Position numbers and translations under genes: made by a program. 56,257 bases of DNA from Bacteroidota bacterium (GTDB taxonomy: Bacteria > Bacteroidota > Bacteroidia > Bacteroidales > F082). Shown here piece by piece: positions 52,364-56,257 of this stretch. Within the stretch, counting starts at the first letter, position 1. Each line of letters opens with the position of its first letter. Under the pieces are notes generated by a model. That model ran no database searches. It had not been told where the DNA came from and worked only from the letters and a program-made list of their open reading frames with translations. Location: positions 24,555 through 80,811 of the forward strand of contig JACNJS010000040.1 in the NCBI GenBank assembly GCA_014382445.1, in the 5' to 3' direction.

Positions 52364-52377
52364 GGTAGAGGTTTGTT

Positions 52378-52512
52378 ATGAGGAAGTTGTCCATGCGTGG
52401 CGGATATTATCAAAAAGCTAAGGATATCCTGTATGCTCTAATAAGAAGCAATATGAATCGCAATAACGTTTTCAGAATATTTGAACAAATTCTCTCTTCA
52501 TCCATAAAATAA
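52378..52512 (+). CDS. Possible 44-residue basic protein after GH57
   Basis: A 44-codon frame starts 14 nt after the GH57 stop with MRKLSMRGGYYQKAKDILYA and ends SSSIK. It is basic, without signal peptide or known motif, and predicted mostly helical by composition. The close spacing to the operon favours a real gene. The frame is short, though, and nothing else supports it. Confidence 0.35.
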   Translation: MRKLSMRGGYYQKAKDILYALIRSNMNRNNVFRIFEQILSSSIK

Positions 52513-52568
52513 TGGAAGCGAAAATATGTTGGCAAACATTAATCCCTAATCAATAAAACTATTCCAAC

Positions 52569-55500
52569 TTAATGCTGAATAATCAGTCGGTTGGTTCCTG
52601 TTTTTGATCCCGTACTTACAAGTACAGTGTATACACCAGAAGCAAAAGTGGTACTGGAAATAGTAGTGTTGAAAATCTGACCGATTACATCAAAATCTTT
52701 CTGAAAAACGATCTTACCATCAATCCCAATAATTTTCACAGTAACATTTCTTTCCATAACATCTTTCGCAGAAATTACAAATTGATTATTAGCCGGATTA
52801 GGTATAATTATAAAGCCTACTTTATTGAAAGAATACTCCCCAATATCATCACACCCAAGCACATAAAGCGTCATATTACTTGTTGCAATTTCTGAACATG
52901 GCGAAACCGGATATGCGTTAAGTTGCAATATAACTTCACCATTACTAATATCGACAGTTCCGGGTGTGTAATCCGTATTTAGAAGGTTTGCGTCAGTAAA
53001 GGTACCATCACCACTTGTTGACCACTCAGTACTGCTTTGGTAATCTGCCGCACCTGCCAGGGTTTTGGAGGCATTTTTGCAAACAGAATCATTCGACCCT
53101 GCATCTGCAATAGCGTTATGAAATACATTAAGTTGGAGTTCATCGTAACCCATTTCACAGCCACCATCAAAATATGCAGTAAGAGTTAAGGTTACATTAC
53201 CTTCTACAGCATCACCAGTTCCTGGCAAATATGATGTTGATAACAATGTATCATTATCAAAGTTCCCATCTCCTGAGGTTGACCATAAAACAGAAATTGG
53301 ATTATCAACTACACCAATTAATTGGAACGAACTGTTTTCGCAGGTTGTAGCATCATCACCGGCATTAATATTTGGCAACTCTAGTATAGTTAGCTCCATA
53401 TAATCAGTACTATCAGCTGGACAAGGTGGCATTGCAATTGCTGTTAAATTTAGGGTAATCATACCTGCGGTAATATCATTACTACCAGGTGTATAAATAG
53501 CATTTAGTAAAGAAATATCATCAAAGGTTCCATCGCCCAATGTTGACCATAATACTCCACTATAATTTTCGGCTAATCCGGCTAGCTGATACGAATTGGC
53601 GCCGCAAGTTTCCCCATCGGGTCCTGCATTTGGTATGGGACCTTGAATAATGTTAACATACATATCGTCCAGATCATCATCCTGGCATGGATCTGTTGCT
53701 CGCGCAAGTAAACTTAATTTAACCTGGCCATCTTCAATATCAACAGGTCCGAGTGTATATATTGCATTCAACATTGTAGGGTCATCAAATGTTCCATCTC
53801 CTCTTGAACTCCAAATAACAGATTCATAATTTTCTGCATTTCCCTCAAGTTGAGCTGATCCTGATTCACATACTGTAATATCTTCTCCTGCATTGGCGAT
53901 TGGATTATAAACAATAGTTACAATCATAGAGTCAGATATAGAATCGTTTAATGGTGGCAATGCGTATGCAGTTAGTTTCAACTCAAAGGTTCCATTAATT
54001 AGATCATTGCTTCCCGGTGTATAAATCGCATCCAATATTGTGGGATCATCGAACGCACCATCTCCATTTGTTGACCAAAGCACTGAACTACTATTGGTTG
54101 AACCACCATTAAGTTGTGCACTACTGTTCTCACAAAGGTCAATATCTTCACCGGCTGATGCAGATGGCAAAGAAACAGTATTTGTAACCCCACTAACAAT
54201 TATCGAAAAGGCCTGGTTACCTCCCGATAAAGTTCCGTCATGGTCAACTTCAACATGATATTCCCCGGCTGTAGGGTTCTCGATAAATACTACTTCAACA
54301 TTATCAACATTATTTTCGCTGTTATTTGTTGCTGCAGCTGTAGGAGAATTTCTGTTTAACTTCCATGGGTAGTATGTATTACCGTTGAAAGTAACTTTAA
54401 GGTCAAGGTCATTTATTAACATTGTGTCCAAAGGATCCAATTGCGGACCTACCGGTTGACCCGGTAAATCAGTCCAACAAATAGTAACTTTAATATCCTC
54501 AGAACCGTCTGAAGTAATCAACATTTCAAATGACCCTCCCTGGGTAAGAATAGCTTCATCAATAACATTAATATTTTGATCTTCCGAAATACGAAGGGCA
54601 GCATTTTTTGTATTCATAAGCCCCCAACCAAATTGATAATCAGGGCCATCATAAACACCGGCCTCATCTGCAGTATGAATAACAAGACCTTTTAATGAAG
54701 CTGCAGTCATATAATTTCCAGCACCGTTTAAATCTTCCCAATGTTGTTGCAACAATGCTAATGAACCAGTGGCCGAAGGTGCCGACATTGAGGTCCCATC
54801 TGATGAAACATAAGCAGAGTTTGACGCATCCGAAGAAGAATACAGACCAACACCATTTGCAACTATATCAGGTTTCACACGACCATCATCGGCAGGGCCC
54901 CATGAGCTGAAAGAACTCATACTAACGCTACTTGGTCCGCTATATCCGCCTGTAATATCATGAACAGCACCAACTGTTAATACATTTTTTGATATACCAC
55001 CGTGAGCTATGCAGTCATAAGGACCATCTTTTGGATATTGACCATTTGTTGGACCTTCATTTCTGTCATTTCCGGCAGATTTAACGATTAAATAATATGG
55101 TGCATTCGCTGCGATCTGATCCCATGCTTTTGATTCATTATCATAAAAACCAAATTTGTAATCTTCTTGCGTACTTATACTTGGGTTGCCATACCAAACC
55201 CAACCGCCTTCCCACGTCCAGCCTCTTGCAAAGCCATATGAATGGTTTGATATCAGCGCGCCCTGAGCTGCTTCCGATGCCATTTCCGAATCATCTGAAT
55301 TCCAATCGAAGGCTCTGAGGTTTGCATTATACGCCATACCTTTAGCAGCCGCTTGCACTCCTGCTGCCATTATTGTACCTGCTACATGAGTAGAATGCCA
55401 ATGTGTTGATGAAGGATTATCTACCTGTGTAACGCGGCCGCCATACTCTTGGTGAGTAAGACGCACACCGCCACCATCCCATTCGCGAGGTGTTATTCCG

Positions 55501-55844
55501 GTGCCATCAAGATTAAGTCCTGCTCCACCACCAGGGTAAACTTTATCAGTAGAAATAGTTTTGGCTGAATTTCTGTTATCAGTTTTGTAATACATTGGAA
55601 TACCATCCTCATTTATGTATTGAAGTTCAAATAAAACTCCTTTGTCATTTTCAAAAGTGACTAGTAAATCATTCTGTTTTGCATATACTTCAGCTTGCGC
55701 TCTTCTTTCGATAGATTCAACGGCTTTTTCCTTTGAGTACTTAAGTAAAGCTTCGGTATTTGTAACCACCTGACTTTCTGCAAGATTAGAAAGCAATAAA
55801 CCGCTAACGAAGGCAAGAATGATAATAAGTCTAATTGTTTTCAT
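52569..55844 (-). CDS. Large secreted S8 subtilase with five repeats and T9SS tail
   Basis: A 1091-residue exported peptidase. Signal peptide (1-24), pro-region, subtilase domain with Asp123 (EWDGGGV), His150 (HSTHVAGT), oxyanion Asn259 (SAGND) and Ser352 (DGTSMSAP), and a jelly-roll CUB-like domain (about 430-560). Then come five repeats of about 85-90 residues (570-1005), each with a start like AGEDITVCESGSAQLEG and the core WSTSGDGTFDD..LLNAIYTPG. The last 80 residues (IIPNPANNQF to RLIIQH) form a type A T9SS sorting domain. The repeats are Ig/PKD-like spacers that hold the protease away from the surface. Its promoter region was not resolved. Confidence 0.94.
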   Translation of the reverse strand: MKTIRLIIILAFVSGLLLSNLAESQVVTNTEALLKYSKEKAVESIERRAQAEVYAKQNDLLVTFENDKGVLFELQYINEDGIPMYYKTDNRNSAKTISTDKVYPGGGAGLNLDGTGITPREWDGGGVRLTHQEYGGRVTQVDNPSSTHWHSTHVAGTIMAAGVQAAAKGMAYNANLRAFDWNSDDSEMASEAAQGALISNHSYGFARGWTWEGGWVWYGNPSISTQEDYKFGFYDNESKAWDQIAANAPYYLIVKSAGNDRNEGPTNGQYPKDGPYDCIAHGGISKNVLTVGAVHDITGGYSGPSSVSMSSFSSWGPADDGRVKPDIVANGVGLYSSSDASNSAYVSSDGTSMSAPSATGSLALLQQHWEDLNGAGNYMTAASLKGLVIHTADEAGVYDGPDYQFGWGLMNTKNAALRISEDQNINVIDEAILTQGGSFEMLITSDGSEDIKVTICWTDLPGQPVGPQLDPLDTMLINDLDLKVTFNGNTYYPWKLNRNSPTAAATNNSENNVDNVEVVFIENPTAGEYHVEVDHDGTLSGGNQAFSIIVSGVTNTVSLPSASAGEDIDLCENSSAQLNGGSTNSSSVLWSTNGDGAFDDPTILDAIYTPGSNDLINGTFELKLTAYALPPLNDSISDSMIVTIVYNPIANAGEDITVCESGSAQLEGNAENYESVIWSSRGDGTFDDPTMLNAIYTLGPVDIEDGQVKLSLLARATDPCQDDDLDDMYVNIIQGPIPNAGPDGETCGANSYQLAGLAENYSGVLWSTLGDGTFDDISLLNAIYTPGSNDITAGMITLNLTAIAMPPCPADSTDYMELTILELPNINAGDDATTCENSSFQLIGVVDNPISVLWSTSGDGNFDNDTLLSTSYLPGTGDAVEGNVTLTLTAYFDGGCEMGYDELQLNVFHNAIADAGSNDSVCKNASKTLAGAADYQSSTEWSTSGDGTFTDANLLNTDYTPGTVDISNGEVILQLNAYPVSPCSEIATSNMTLYVLGCDDIGEYSFNKVGFIIIPNPANNQFVISAKDVMERNVTVKIIGIDGKIVFQKDFDVIGQIFNTTISSTTFASGVYTVLVSTGSKTGTNRLIIQH

Positions 55845-55958
55845 TTTTAAGATATTGAATTGTTGATATACTTAATGATTTGAGAGCTCAATGTTTGTTC
55901 AATTAATTTTGCAAAGTTAAACGATTTATTACTTATGTCAAATTTTTGATAGCCAGTA

Positions 55959-56111
55959 CTATGATTCAGATAAAGAATAGTATACGATCTCTTTCCATAT
56001 AAGCAATATAAACATTGCTATTCCCCCTACTAAAACGGTGAACACTAAATAGGGCTGAGCAATTTTTTGGGTGTTGGTGCCATGAAGTTGCTGTTCATCT
56101 TTTTGCCTCCT
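55959..56111 (-). other. Open frame for a small membrane segment without a clear start
   Basis: Directly after the stop of the T9SS protein (56112-56114) the same reading frame stays open for 50 codons. It reads RRQKDEQQLHGTNTQKIAQ, then a hydrophobic stretch LVFTVLVGGIAMFILLIW, then charged residues and a TAG at 55959. It looks like a single-pass membrane peptide, yet it has no ATG before the hydrophobic part. An AAAGGAGG lies just after the stop, followed by an ATG in another frame that yields only 17 codons. It may be a small gene with a GTG start or with a frameshift. The remainder of 55845-55958 has no visible signal. Confidence 0.3.
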
Positions 56112-56257
56112 TTATCGTATTAATGTTACTGTTCCACTGGTGCCTGTGTTGCCATCGCCATTGTCGCTGCCCTTCCAGTGTTTTCCATTCTCAAATACTG
56201 CCGTTATTCGCCATATGTATGAGCCGGTTGGTAACGCCTTGTCTTCGTATGTGCCAT
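56112..56257 (-). CDS. C-terminal end of a T9SS type B sorting-domain protein (partial)
   Basis: The last 47 codons of a gene that extends beyond the window. The sequence includes YEDKALPTGSYIWRITAVF, then GKHWKG and the ending SGTVTLIR. This is the typical end of the gliding-motility-associated C-terminal domain (CHU_C, T9SS type B), whose members end in SGxVTLIR. The full protein is likely a large surface adhesin or repeat protein secreted by type IX; nothing more can be said from this fragment. Confidence 0.85.
   Translation of the reverse strand, partial: GTYEDKALPTGSYIWRITAVFENGKHWKGSDNGDGNTGTSGTVTLIR

Overview
The window reads as chromosomal DNA of an AT-rich, probably anaerobic or facultative, free-living member of the Bacteroidota (Bacteroidales-like). 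The main signs are several promoter boxes of the Bacteroidota type (TAnnTTTG, some with an upstream TTG 17-22 nt away), type IX secretion (T9SS) sorting tails on secreted proteins, the block PUR-protein / ParA / ParB / DUF5683 / DapB / signal peptidase I that is typical of the phylum, and little use of Shine-Dalgarno sequences. No rRNA, tRNA, CRISPR array or insertion sequence was recognised.

Layout. 1-2 kb: a 15-bp tandem repeat and typA. 2-7.1 kb (minus): an amidohydrolase and a FecBCD-type metal-chelate ABC importer. 7.3-10.3 kb (plus): a C26-type glutamine-amidotransferase-like lipoprotein, a CapD-like sugar-nucleotide SDR, and an exported protein of unknown function. 10.5-20 kb: a zinc-ribbon protein, an FNR-like regulator with four candidate cluster cysteines, and a seven-gene operon encoding two HdrA-like flavoproteins, a QmoC-like membrane subunit, MvhD, the small and large subunits of a [NiFe] hydrogenase, and its maturation protease. 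20-25.3 kb: an unidentified GC-rich element, an MFS transporter, and two secreted peptidases. 25.5-34 kb: the core block (PUR, ParAB, DUF5683, DapB, lipoprotein, LepB), a TPR protein and an aldehyde dehydrogenase. 34-42 kb: CysH, an AdiA-type arginine decarboxylase with two amino-acid antiporters (one frameshifted), and a DcaP-like porin. 42-44 kb: dCMP deaminase and an AbiE-type toxin-antitoxin pair. 44-47 kb: an S9 peptidase. 47-52.5 kb: a glycogen operon (debranching enzyme, glycosyltransferase, GH57) with two small ORFs. 52.5-56.3 kb: a large T9SS-targeted subtilase and the end of another T9SS protein.

The most interesting system is the hydrogenase operon. It couples an Mvh-type hydrogenase and MvhD to two HdrA paralogues and a QmoC-like cytochrome b, with no HdrB. 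The two HdrA copies have lost complementary cluster sites, so together they would make up roughly one complete HdrA. Upstream lie an FNR-like regulator gene and two ATGAT-N4-(A/G)TCAT palindromes whose centres are 45 bp apart. My inference is an H2:menaquinone oxidoreductase, possibly flavin-bifurcating with ferredoxin, under redox control. None of the names rests on a database search; all come from motif reading.
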